DNA of 64,000 bases, taken from the NCBI RefSeq assembly GCF_000002075.1, contig NW_004797796.1, forward strand, positions 345,273 through 409,272, given 5' to 3'. The stretch comes from Aplysia californica (taxonomy: Eukaryota > Mollusca > Gastropoda > Aplysiida > Aplysiidae). This document shows positions 27,164 to 33,679 of the stretch, in pieces (position 1 is the first letter of the stretch; every line of letters begins with the position of its first letter). The position numbers were made by a program, and so were the translations under genes. The notes under the pieces were generated by a model, which searched no databases, had not been told where the DNA came from, and saw only the letters and a program-made list of their open reading frames with translations.

Positions 27164-29891
27164 AGCAAATTTTTGGGTCTATATCTATTTCAATTTTCAA
27201 GAGCTAGTCTAGAGATTTTTAGATGAGTGTAAAAACGTGAAAAAGAAAGGTTTCACAACAGAATGAAATCAAAATTAGAACAGCCCATGATAAACAACAA
27301 ACATTAACAAATAAGGGCGTGTGTCCACCTGTCCGAAGAAGATTTGCTGTTTTAACCCTAAATGTGCGTAATTAAAAAAAAAAAAATACAGGATATTACA
27401 TGTAAATTATGGAATCACACACATTAAGGGGCCTGCCAGTGTCAGTACATTATTGGTCGCGGCAGTGACCACCGCAGATGCCAGTTCTATGTGTCGTTAT
27501 CAATAACCCTCCGTAGATCTAGATTTAGATAGCACACGAGTGAACACAACACATTACGTTTAAGAGCAGCCTAGCAACCTTCATAGGCAACACGTCATAT
27601 TCTGTAGCGAAAAACTGTTTGGAATTGTAGCATTCTTTATATAAATATTTACTGCGAACATTTTTGGGACCGATTGAACCATATTGTATACGAACAATCT
27701 TTGGTAGGCCTATACTATAATTATAGATCTATATAATATCCGAAATTTGCGGGAAAGGATGTGATTTCAGAGTGTTCGGAGAAATAGAGCCCAGCTTTAT
27801 TTTCCCGAACGTTCGGAGAAATAGTGCCCAGCTTTATTTTCCCGAACGTTCGGAGAAATAGTGCCGGCCATTTTTTTATCTCATTCGTTTTTGTCAGAAG
27901 GAAAATGCAATACAAACAGATAATAAGTCATTGTTATTTATATATAAACAGATTCTTCTATTTATTCCCATCAGTTTGATATGACAATACCTATTAAAGT
28001 AACTTAGAGCTTCACAGTAATGCATTAAAATAAAGGAAGAGGCTAGCCGTACTTAATGACGGCTAGACTGCACTGAAGTACGGCTAGACTCAGAGTCTAG
28101 CCGTACTTATTCTTAATATGATAGCTAGACTGACCATTTACAAAAAGAAAGTGGCTATTCTCACCCGCCCGGAAGTTCTCGCAAGATCTACTCCTCCCCT
28201 CTTCTCTCTCTCTGTGTCTCTTTCTGAATACTGTCTATCGGTGTGGACGATCAAATTGACCAAAACAAAGTTTAAAAATGATGTTAAAACACAAAAGTAA
28301 ATTAATTTGGTTGTCTACAAAGATTCTACGGCTATCTAACTTTTCGAATCGAGCCGAACTACGCGGGTCGCCATTTTGTTTTGTTCTCTCTCTCACTCTC
28401 TCTCTCTCCCCTGCCCACAGACAAAATTGTACGCTTTTAGTAGGCTACAAGTACAGTTGTAATGGAACGTTTGTTCACAGCACAGAATTCTACAATTTTT
28501 CTCTTATCACAGTGTAGAATTCTGTGGTTTAGGGTGAACGCAAAATTTTTTGACACGCGCACCGGGTGAGAATAGCCACAAGACCCGCCTGCACTATTCT
28601 CACCCCGGGTGAGAATAGAGGTGGCCACAAAAAATAGGCCTACTGAATTGTAAATATACATTTTTAGAGTGCAGTACCTAAAGTATTTGTATTTGAGACG
28701 AAACCAGGTGCCTTAATGACAGTGCATGTATTTTAATCCTCCTGTTTTCTAATGTTAATAGGGCCTAAGATAAGTACGGCTAGACTAGCAGTCTAGCCGT
28801 ACTTAAGTACGGGCAGACAGCCAGGCTAGCCGTACTAAAGGACGGGTAGACAGCCAGGCTAGCCGTACTTAAGGACGGCTAGACTGTCAGGCTAGCCGTA
28901 CTTAATATTGATGGCTGAATTGTAAATGAAATTTTTAGTTTGCAATGCCTAAAGTATTTGTATTTCAGACAAAACCAAAAGGTGCCTTACTGACTTGCAT
29001 GTATTTGAACCTGAATAATTACCAGATCTAGATCTAATGAGACCTGTGTACTTAACAGGTTTGAGTCAATTGGGCCAAACCTAGATCTAAGTACGGCTGG
29101 ACTGGCAGTCTAGCCGGCGCTTTTTCGGTAGTTCCCAACCCGCAATTGTTATTCACGGGTTTTGGCCCCAAGAGTAGCGGGGTTTCAAGGGGGCTTGCCC
29201 CCCTGACCTAACAAAATAGAAAGGGGGGTTTCAGGGGGGCATGCCCCCCTGAATTTTACCACAATTTAATGTTTTGCTGTTGTTAGGTTTGATATCTTAG
29301 CTCACTGCGAATCAAACGTAGCCTATAGATCTAGATCTAGAAGTAGGTCAGTCTAGCTGTACTTAAGTACGGCTAGCCACTTCGTTAGATAGATGCACCC
29401 AAGGTCTAAAACTGAACAGGGAAAAATAATTCTGTCCAGAGCCTGAAAAAATCATGGACGGAATCAGTTAAGCACAAACTGCATGTCACAAAATTTTATT
29501 CTGTAAATCTAACATTAACAAACTACCATCTGACAAATATGAGCGGTAAGGAAAGCGAAAGTAGATTTTGATTGTCCCGATGAAGTCTCAGTATTACACC
29601 TACACTCACTCTGTCTCAATTAACGCCGTATTAATTGTTACAGTCACTCTGTCGCAATTAACGCAGCGTTAGTTGTCACAGCATTACTGTTCCAATTAAC
29701 GCTACCACAAATACGGTAGCCGGAAAGAAGGGGGGTCCAAATAATAATCTGATTAATCACACCCACAGGGTCCGATTAATGACACCTAGGCTAGGCCTAA
29801 TAACAAAACAAACCTTCTTACCAAGTTTAGGCTAGGCTACTAACCTGAGAGCAGCGTCCTTAGTCAGATCATAAAAGGATTTTGCAGCCAT
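5906..29891 (-). CDS. TSEN54: TSEN54, tRNA-splicing endonuclease subunit Sen54 (gene span)
   Basis: TSEN54 is the structural subunit of the heterotetrameric tRNA intron endonuclease in the nucleus; it pairs with TSEN2, and the active sites lie in TSEN2 and TSEN34. Ten exons, 5' to 3': 29845-29891, 22125-22289, 14946-15006, 13926-14009, 12663-12811, 10727-11468, 9409-9655, 8093-8150, 6275-6382 and, tentatively, 5906-6011. Together they give 588 codons with consistent GT/AG ends and phases; the human protein has about 526 residues. Residues 1-170 match the conserved N-terminal domain (KNFEPDGTW, GKFWSHMGF, YPEEALFLME, SIQEAYDLFL, EYQVFSHLRRLGYVV, YERQINLD). Residues 170-400 are a charged Ser/Glu/Asp-rich linker. 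The C-terminal nuclease-like fold is recognised by HLSFDV and a KKSMPGRP segment. The 5' and 3' ends are the uncertain parts. Confidence 0.9.
6043..6205 (+). repeat. Dispersed family R1, copy
   Basis: Second of three same-orientation R1 copies within about 1.2 kb; it occupies most of the interval between TSEN54 exon 9 and the possible terminal exon. Confidence 0.75.
6275..6382 (-). CDS. TSEN54: TSEN54 exon 9
   Basis: 108 nt encoding HSHLSFDVHLPDSRFKKS and MPGRPDHRVLVS, aligned with the vertebrate [20 protein letters not shown] region. Acceptor CTTTCCAG. The coding frame ends at donor GTGAGT; if that donor is not used, the frame stops at once with TGA at 6272-6274, giving a shorter protein. 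Confidence 0.85.
6430..6645 (+). repeat. Dispersed family R1, copy
   Basis: Third of the clustered R1 copies, with a short AAAAC-repeat expansion in its middle. Confidence 0.75.
7408..7590. mobile_element. Short foldback element
   Basis: 26-bp arms at 7408-7433 and 7565-7590 are inverted copies with one mismatch (core AAATACTCAGAC and GCGACAGTCG). The 183-bp unit has no coding content. It lies in TSEN54 intron 8. Class unknown. Confidence 0.6.
8093..8150 (-). CDS. TSEN54: TSEN54 exon 8
   Basis: 58 nt encoding ESILEKLNIVKPADDKENS. Donor GTGAGG is used; extending to the next GT (GTAAAT, 5 nt on) would bring in an in-frame TGA. The chosen donor keeps phase with exon 9. Confidence 0.78.
9409..9655 (-). 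CDS. TSEN54: TSEN54 exon 7
   Basis: 247 nt, residues 417-498. Encodes a helical charged stretch, then SHLWQGDITPLVNP, which corresponds to the vertebrate HLWGQPVTPLLSP segment. Acceptor CTGTTTCAG, donor GTAAGA. Confidence 0.9.
9781..9925. repeat. GA-rich microsatellite
   Basis: About 145 bases of imperfect (GA/GGGA)n in TSEN54 intron 6. Open frames here are low-complexity artefacts. Confidence 0.95.
10727..11468 (-). CDS. TSEN54: TSEN54 exon 6 (linker exon)
   Basis: 742 nt, residues 169-416. It begins QPLVTDYERQINLDKYLDKR, a conserved block, and then becomes a low-complexity Ser/Asp/Glu/Lys-rich linker, with a basic RKKKGGRP patch near the start. It ends DVDDYRLK at donor GTATTA. The central linker is poorly conserved across the family and resembles a natively disordered region. 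Confidence 0.9.
11648..11720 (+). repeat. tRNA-derived SINE head
   Basis: A box-like TGTGGTGTAATAGTTAGG and B box-like AGTTTGATTCCC lie about 40 bases apart, as in a tRNA gene, but no full cloverleaf is evident. It lies in TSEN54 intron 5, just upstream of exon 6 on the coding strand. The SINE tail probably runs on to about 11850. Confidence 0.55.
12049..12199. mobile_element. pogo-like MITE, CAGTG..CTTAAACC family
   Basis: The left end CAGTGAAGTCCACTTAAACC and the reverse complement of the right end CAGTGGAATCCGCTTAAACC agree in 17 of 20 positions. TA precedes the left end; the right flank is TG, so one side of the target duplication has decayed. 151 bp, non-coding. Confidence 0.7.
12663..12811 (-). 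CDS. TSEN54: TSEN54 exon 5
   Basis: 149 nt, residues 120-168. Encodes PMSIQEAYDLFL and EYQVFSHLRRLGYVVVRH; acceptor TTGTACAG, donor GTGAGT. These residues match the vertebrate SIQEAYQLLL and QYQVFSHLKRLGYVV blocks. Confidence 0.93.
13926..14009 (-). CDS. TSEN54: TSEN54 exon 4
   Basis: 84 nt, residues 92-119, phase 0 at both ends. It encodes GKFWSHMGF and YPEEALFLMEI, the most recognisable motif of the Sen54 N-terminal domain. Confidence 0.93.
14325..14766. mobile_element. MITE with GGCATACCTCCCTAG ends
   Basis: Inverted ends GGCATACCTCCCTAG and its complement near 14746-14766, with TTA on both outer sides. A 3-bp TTA/TAA duplication suggests PIF/Harbinger, but this is tentative. About 440 bp, no ORF of note, in TSEN54 intron 3. 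Confidence 0.6.
14946..15006 (-). CDS. TSEN54: TSEN54 exon 3
   Basis: 61 nt, residues 71-91 (LKNLVHGVWDDSKNLVNVDK). Acceptor TGTTTCAG, donor GTAAGT. Ends in phase 0. The 7.1 kb intron before it contains the nested transposon stack. Confidence 0.88.
15656..16867. mobile_element. hAT-like non-autonomous element
   Basis: Ends CAGGGTTGG and CCAACCCTG, flanked by CTGTCGAC (left) and CTGTCGAG (right): an 8-bp duplication with one mismatch, the hAT hallmark. The interior is AT-rich with many GATTTAAATCA motifs and no ORF. Confidence 0.85.
16060..16867 (+). repeat. Triplicated 3' end of the hAT-like element
   Basis: Three tandem units start TCAATTATG at about 16061, 16344 and 16603 (periods about 283, 259 and 265). 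Each carries AAAGCAGACTTTTAAGCATG, GAAAGGAATTCTGAATGTT and GATTTAAATCAAC, and ends in a version of the terminal CCAACCCTG. Confidence 0.9.
17123..18080 (+). pseudogene. Tc1 transposase, broken
   Basis: Starts at ATG 17123 with MVQRRSLPDIDRGRVLAWLQ and an N-terminal helix-turn-helix (FPIVAHRLGVSPSVIWRLQ), which ends at a TGA at 17258-17260. The next frame carries HTH and catalytic-core sequence (RVPARRPRHTL, VVFSDESRFNL, VWRRRGELFHPE, PVLVWGGFS) to a stop at 17761-17763. A third part encodes the QDDNA and SPDLNPI region. The first catalytic Asp (DESRF) is kept, but the third residue, Glu in NPIEN of the family, is Lys (AAG 17943-17945). The related copy on the minus strand still has Glu there. 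Several frameshifts; dead. Confidence 0.9.
18369..20120. mobile_element. pogo-like MITE, CAGTAGTCTCCGCC family, copy 1
   Basis: Begins CAGTAGTCTCCGCC and ends in the inverted GGCGGAGACTTCTG, with TA on both sides. Several internal GATCTTAG(G/C)CG motifs recur near both ends. It is about 830 bp longer than the copy at 58741-59663; the middle (about 18540-19650) does not match that copy and includes a CT microsatellite at 19380. No transposase seen. Confidence 0.8.
20778..21949. mobile_element. Possible non-autonomous element with GCAATTTT termini
   Basis: The left CTTAACTGGCC and right GGCCAGGATTAAG are imperfect inverted ends, each followed inward by GCAATTTT repeats in inverted relation. 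No target duplication could be fixed. In TSEN54 intron 2. Confidence 0.4.
22125..22289 (-). CDS. TSEN54: TSEN54 exon 2
   Basis: 165 nt, residues 16-70. Acceptor CTCTCCAG, donor GTAAGT. It encodes SKGGQKNFEPDGTW and GEPRVEK, matching the start of the conserved Sen54 N-terminal domain. Confidence 0.88.
22390..22640 (+). repeat. Dispersed repeat, inverted partner of 3130-3350
   Basis: See the copy at 3130. This copy carries an extra insert of about 30 bases (GTAGTAAGGATCAGG on the minus strand) and lies directly upstream of the transposase pseudogene at 22684. Confidence 0.75.
22684..24420 (+). pseudogene. pogo/jerky-type DDE transposase C-terminus, broken
   Basis: Encodes the end of a DDE_1-type transposase: MTSLLQPLDRVIFKPFKSHY, WPGLFKLAWDATM and SFQDCGIY, which correspond to the family's LQPLDxxVFxPLK and GFxxxGIYPF blocks. 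A frameshift near 22912 moves the frame to SVIEKIEAHFKP. A Ser/Thr/Pro-rich linker follows, then an acidic part (LPELTLEELGLVPLEDTS), then a charged tail (TSDDIIRSKQEREEFQKKV) with stops. A Tigger-like MITE (23198-23988) splits the linker. The N-terminal DNA-binding part and the first catalytic residues are missing. Lies in TSEN54 intron 1. Confidence 0.85.
23198..23988 (+). mobile_element. Tigger-like MITE (CAGTGGAAACC), copy A
   Basis: 791 bp, TA on both sides, ends CAGTGGAAACC and GGTTTCCACTG, with AACAGG(G) motifs at both ends. It carries a frameshifted remnant of the CENP-B-type DNA-binding ORF that is intact in copy C. Confidence 0.92.
26379..26408. repeat. Palindrome ACTATTTCTCC..GGAGAAATAGT
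   Basis: 30 bp with 15-bp arms and one mismatch, centred on AACGTT. The right arm (GTTCGGAGAAATAGTGCCC) is the start of the 37-bp unit found again at 27774. Confidence 0.8.
27121..27161. repeat. (CA)n microsatellite
   Basis: Nearly pure CA for about 40 bases, preceded by CA-rich sequence from 27060. Confidence 0.97.
27235..27292 (+). repeat. Short direct repeat shared with 32583-32640
   Basis: GGTTTCACAACAGAATGAAA and AAAATTAGAACAGC occur in the same order at both places. Family unknown. Confidence 0.75.
27774..27866 (+). repeat. 37-bp tandem repeat
   Basis: Two full units and a half unit begin GTTCGGAGAAATAG at 27774, 27811 and 27848; each full unit ends TTTTCCCGAAC, so unit junctions form CGAACGTTCG palindromes. 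Confidence 0.9.
28041..28108. repeat. 33-bp palindromic unit, first cluster
   Basis: A perfect palindromic unit at 28076-28108 (arms AAGTACGGCTAGACT and complement, 3-base centre) is preceded by a partial unit from 28041. Confidence 0.9.
28151..28579. repeat. Unit bounded by 17-bp inverted repeats
   Basis: GTGGCTATTCTCACCCG at 28151-28167 is matched exactly inverted at 28563-28579. Ten bases on, about 28592-28616, the sequence CTATTCTCACCC faces GGGTGAGAATAG across one base. May be a small nested MITE. Confidence 0.6.
28772..28903. repeat. Four tandem 33-bp palindromic units
   Basis: Units start at 28772, 28805, 28838 and 28871, exactly 33 bases apart. Each is a palindrome AAGTACGGCTAGAC, short centre, then its complement, with small variations (AAGGACGG, GGGCAGAC). 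Further single units are at 29089-29116 (partial) and 29351-29378 (centre-shifted). Confidence 0.95.
29178..29252. repeat. Paired GGGTTTCAGGGGG palindromes
   Basis: Two units of GGGTTTCA, G-run, short centre, C-run, CCTGA lie about 45 bases apart; a related one sits at 35217-35241. Confidence 0.75.
29845..29891 (-). CDS. TSEN54: TSEN54 exon 1 (start codon)
   Basis: The ATG at 29891-29889 opens MAAKSFYDLTKDAAL and is followed by donor AG|GTTAGT. The last two bases (AG) join the first base of 22289 to give Ser, producing ALSAKSLF, which aligns without gaps to the vertebrate VLSARELF start. An alternative is that translation starts at the ATG at 22321, inside an unspliced exon 2, which adds one extra Ser to that motif. 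I prefer the spliced version. Confidence 0.6.
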
Positions 29892-31187
29892 TGTAATGTT
29901 GCTGATTCAATTGCTTTCCAACAAACTCAATTCTCTCACCGAACTGAGTCTCCTCAGGGTCCCTCCTCAGTCTCACTTGAAATGGTAGAAACCCATTCAT
30001 GCAGTGTAGATCTAATGAAGACTACTCTAGATTCTATTAGTCTAATCACAATGAGTGGAATGTAGAGCCGCGGGTGCTAAATTCAACAGTGTTTCTCGTG
30101 GAAATCTTGGAAGGCTAGAGTCTACTGCTCTCACTCTTTGATTGGCATGAGTTTTCCAATATTGACATAAACTAACCCAGTGGTCACAGTTTAGATCTAC
30201 AGAAGGTGGGAACTAATATGATTAGCCTAGGCCTTGATAAAACGGTGCAATGTCGGCTTGTTTAGCTCATAATGAAAGTAGAATCTAGCTCGTTTTCCTG
30301 GACTGAGGACTGACTACTGACTAAGTCTGACTTGATGACTTGAACTTGTCGAGGAAAATGCCAGGTCGTTTAAGAGAAAAAAGGCCGATCTGATAACTGA
30401 AAAAAAAACATTTTTCCTTTTCTAAAGTAAGTTGAGATATTTTTAATTAAACAATTATAATCCCTTATTTAGTTTGTTTCTGGTGTAAACGACGAATAGT
30501 AACCTAAAAAATGCCGAAAATTCATTAAAAAAACGCTGAGTTATACCTCTAGATCTATATTCTATTCTTATTTAATAGGCTAATTATAACTTTCCATTCC
30601 CTCAGGTGTGGTCTAAACAGCATAACAATACATGATCTTGTTGCTGTCATGGTACAAATAATTAAGATCTGTTTTGTGTAGTTTGTCACCACTAAGCTGC
30701 TGGTTATGTGTCTTAAGCGGGTGTTGTGTGTACTTAGATTTAGGCCTAGGCCTTTAAAGGACGCAAAGACTGGGTGGTAATTTGAGATGGATACACCAAC
30801 ATGGCATACCAAGAGTTGCTAGTGAGAATAGCACGATCTGTTGTGGAAATATCATGTCGTAAGTGAAGATAACTCTTGTTTGTTCGCAGTTCCCACCACA
30901 CAGAGTGCGAAGTGTGGACTGCTGAAGCCCTGGATCACGGTCAAGGTTGGAAAAACAGCCGCATAAGTGCAGTTCTATTTTATCCCGTTTTGCTATCTTT
31001 ACTCCTCTGAATTATACAACGATAATCCAGATAGCTGCAGGTACACTAGAGAGACTGTACTGTCAGTCTGGTACTGTTGTTTTAGCTTAGAGGCTTAGAT
31101 ATTGCAGCAAAATCAAAGTTAAAGAAATCTACCGTTGATGACAGTAACACGGCCACTTGCCTCCTTCGGCTACTGACGGCCACATCC
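29892..31187. other. TSEN54 upstream region, no other gene seen
   Basis: The first 100-150 bases probably hold the TSEN54 5' UTR and promoter, but no TATA box or initiator can be assigned. The remainder is AT-rich with no recognisable exon. Confidence 0.4.
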
Positions 31188-31851
31188 ACAAGCGGATAAT
31201 TAGAGAACGACAACTAAACGCCATTGGCTGATATTTATAGTAACAGCCATCTTGTTTGACCTCGCAAGGGGGATGCCCGACTTTCCCTTACTTACTAGAT
31301 CTAGATCTAGAATCTAGATCTAAGTTACTCCCTTCCCTCTCGCCAGTCTAGGCTACTCCCTTCCCTCTTTAAAGTAGTCTTTGAGTATAAGATCTAATCT
31401 AGATCTAGATCTAGATCTATATATGGAAGTGTCAATTGCCACCGAGTGACGCGGTGGCAATTGACAACTTTTTGTCACTTGCCACCGAGTAAATTGGAGC
31501 TCTTTTGCGTTGGTGGGTAGATCTAGATCTAGATCTAGATCTTGATCTAGCTTATTGTGCTCGAGAGATCGGTGTTGTGTGTTCACCTCTCTGTCCCTCT
31601 GTGTGTGTGTGTTTTCCTGAACCCCGTCCCCCGATTTATGTTCCCCGATATAACGTGAATTTCTGCTTGAAGAAAATAGATCTATTCCGAGTCGGCAGGC
31701 TTCCGGCTGCCGTCATGCGGTCCTGTTGCCACCATGAATTGAATGACAACAAAGTAAGAATCCCTCAATGACGTCAAACAAGATGGCTGTTATTATAAAT
31801 ATCGCCAATAGCCAATGGCGTTTAGTTGTCGTAATCTAATTATCCGCTTGT
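31188..31851. mobile_element. MITE with about 75-bp inverted ends, possibly MULE-like
   Basis: ACAAGCGGATAATTAGA, CGACAACTAAACGCCATTGG and ACAGCCATCTTGTTTGAC occur at the left and, inverted, at the right. Flanks are GCCACATCC and GCCAGTTCC (7 of 9 identical), which would fit a decayed 9-bp Mutator-type duplication. Inside are three (AGATCT)n tracts and a central hairpin at 31430-31464 with 14-bp arms GTCAATTGCCACCG. No transposase. Confidence 0.7.
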
Positions 31852-32582
31852 GCCAGTTCCTGGCCTGTAAGACTATTAGATCTAGTTAGGCCTTTCCTTT
31901 TACTCCTATTTGTTATGGTTAGCTTAAAGTTGAAGAGAGAGTGGGTTCGCCTGGAACAATAAAATTGCACTAGGATCAGATCGAGGGGGGGGGGGGGGTT
32001 CCGTAATGAGTAACCAGCCAGCCCTATGAAATAGAGTACAAAGGCGAGGGCTAGTTAGAGTTAAGATTAAGGCAGGCTAATAAGTGAGCTCTTCTGTCTT
32101 TATTGTGTTTGTTGGGGTGGTCGCTCATTACGGCAGTCCTTCCCAGAAATCTGTATCACAACTAGTGCCACCCTTTTGTCATAGTGGTAGCTAGTGTTAT
32201 ATATACAGGCCAGTAGTCAGTAGTGGATAGGATTATAACCGGTTTGGTCCCAGAGATAACCATGAACCATGGAGTGTGGGTTTTGGCTCCACTAACTAAT
32301 ACGTCTGATTCTAAACGATTACTTTTTTACGTGCATGCTGATATAATAATGTTTGAATTTGGAAGTGAGAGATATCTTAGCATCTGCATTTGTTGCCATT
32401 TTTTGGTCCAAAAGTTGCAACAAAAAATGGCAAAAGTTCCCAGTAATTTTCAAGCTTTCAACTCTCTATGATAACGTATATATAGCAGTATGTTGACAGA
32501 GGTAACTTACTCTAAAGCACCATAATTTCTCGTGTTCTGTTTTAAGCGTCCAGAATATCATTTGTTGCCACACAGGGTTGAA

Positions 32583-32640
32583 AAATGTGAAAAATAAAGG
32601 TTTCACAACAGAATGAAATAAAAATTAGAACAGCACATAT
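32583..32640 (+). repeat. Short direct repeat shared with 27235-27292
   Basis: Directly abuts the end of Tc1 copy 2, so it marks pre-insertion sequence there. Confidence 0.75.
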
Positions 32641-32784
32641 ATATAAACTCGCACAAAAAAGTCAAGGAACAAAAATTCAAAGAAAGATAACTGAAGAACA
32701 GTGTAACCAAATTTATTCATTTTTTTCCAAAAAGTTGCTTTCGACTCTTTAGATTAAGTGTGTACAGTTTCAGATTTCAACATA

Positions 32785-33370
32785 CAGTGGAAACCTGATA
32801 TAACAGGGATGGTGGGAGTATAGAAAATGTCCTGTTATATCCGATCCCTGTTAAATCAGAAATGCAAGGAAAGTAAGCATTTGTGGACTAATCTAGCTGT
32901 ACTTTTTCATGGGTAGTTGCCCTTGCCACAAGTACCCACGAACAGGGGTTTTGGCACCAACTTTCTCCTTGCCTCATTAAACCACATCAGAAGAGCTTGG
33001 TCCACAGCATCCGCATCGGGCAGTCTCATTTTCTTTCGATCCAGAGCAAACTTTCCATTGGAGTGTGCTGCCACTATCTTCTCTCTATTCTTGATAATGG
33101 TGTGAATCGACTCTTGTGGAATGTCAAAATGACGACAAATCTCTGCCAGTGGAGCTTGCTTTTTTGTTAACAGCCTGGATTATTTCGTATTTTTTGTCAA
33201 TTGAAAGGCATTTTCCCTTCCGTTTGACATCGTTGGTGACACATTACGTGTGCGTGTTGCTAGGTTTCAAGCTAGATAAAGGTCTGCAGCACACCGCATC
33301 CCTCTCTCGCTTCACCCGCTGCGTGTGCTTGCAATGGCGTGGCTTGCATGGGCTTGCTCCATCACTGCGT

Positions 33371-33446
<76 letters not shown>

Positions 33447-33611
33447 GACTTTTTACACATTGTTAACGAGCCTTTGTCCCTGCTATAACCGGTTGGGCTC
33501 CGATGAGTCCCTGTTACTGCCGATAACTTTTAATAGAGACAGAGAGTAGGAAAAAACGGGGATTTTAAAAATCCCTGTTATTACCGGGCCTGTTATATAT
33601 GGTTTCCACTG
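32785..33611 (-). mobile_element. Tigger-like MITE (CAGTGGAAACC), copy B
   Basis: 827 bp with TA on both sides, inserted in Tc1 copy 2. The corresponding uninterrupted site is visible in Tc1 copy 1 near 18214 (CTCGTTTATGTTGAAATC). The DNA-binding ORF is frameshifted by an extra A in its lysine run. Confidence 0.93.
33372..33441. repeat. Expanded (CT)n inside Tigger-like copy B
   Basis: About 70 bases of CT repeat where copies A and C carry only about 10-14 bases at the same place. Confidence 0.95.
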
Positions 33612-33679
33612 TAAACGAGAAGTTGTAAAATGAGTTTACGTCACACTGGTCGGATTTCAAAAGTCTGAACAGCCATAGT

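Larger units (their letters stand above)
25918..29471. mobile_element. piggyBac-like TTAA element, 3.55 kb, non-autonomous
   Basis: TTAACTGATTCCGTCCAT at 25918-25935 is repeated as a perfect inverted copy at 29454-29471, with TTAA at both outer ends as in piggyBac elements. No transposase frame is seen. The interior carries GTTCGGAGAAATAG repeats, a CA microsatellite, an inverted-repeat unit and the 33-bp palindromic arrays. It lies in TSEN54 intron 1, ending about 370 bp from exon 1. Chance pairing of an 18-mer plus TTAA over 3.5 kb is unlikely, but it may be a composite. Confidence 0.65.

Noticed and set aside
28772-28903. CRISPR-like regular array
   Set aside because: The units are adjacent palindromes with no unique spacers, in an intron of a eukaryotic gene.
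29845-29891. Start of a glutathione peroxidase (MAAKSFYDL resembles some)
   Set aside because: No selenocysteine-region exon or other peroxidase block is found downstream on that strand, and the splice to TSEN54 exon 2 fits in phase and in sequence.
31353-31771. LDLDLD repeat proteins on both strands
   Set aside because: They are read-outs of (AGATCT)n tracts inside the MITE.
33116-33549. Plus-strand ORFs in Tigger-like copy B
   Set aside because: They run antisense to the element's own DNA-binding ORF and through its CT tract.
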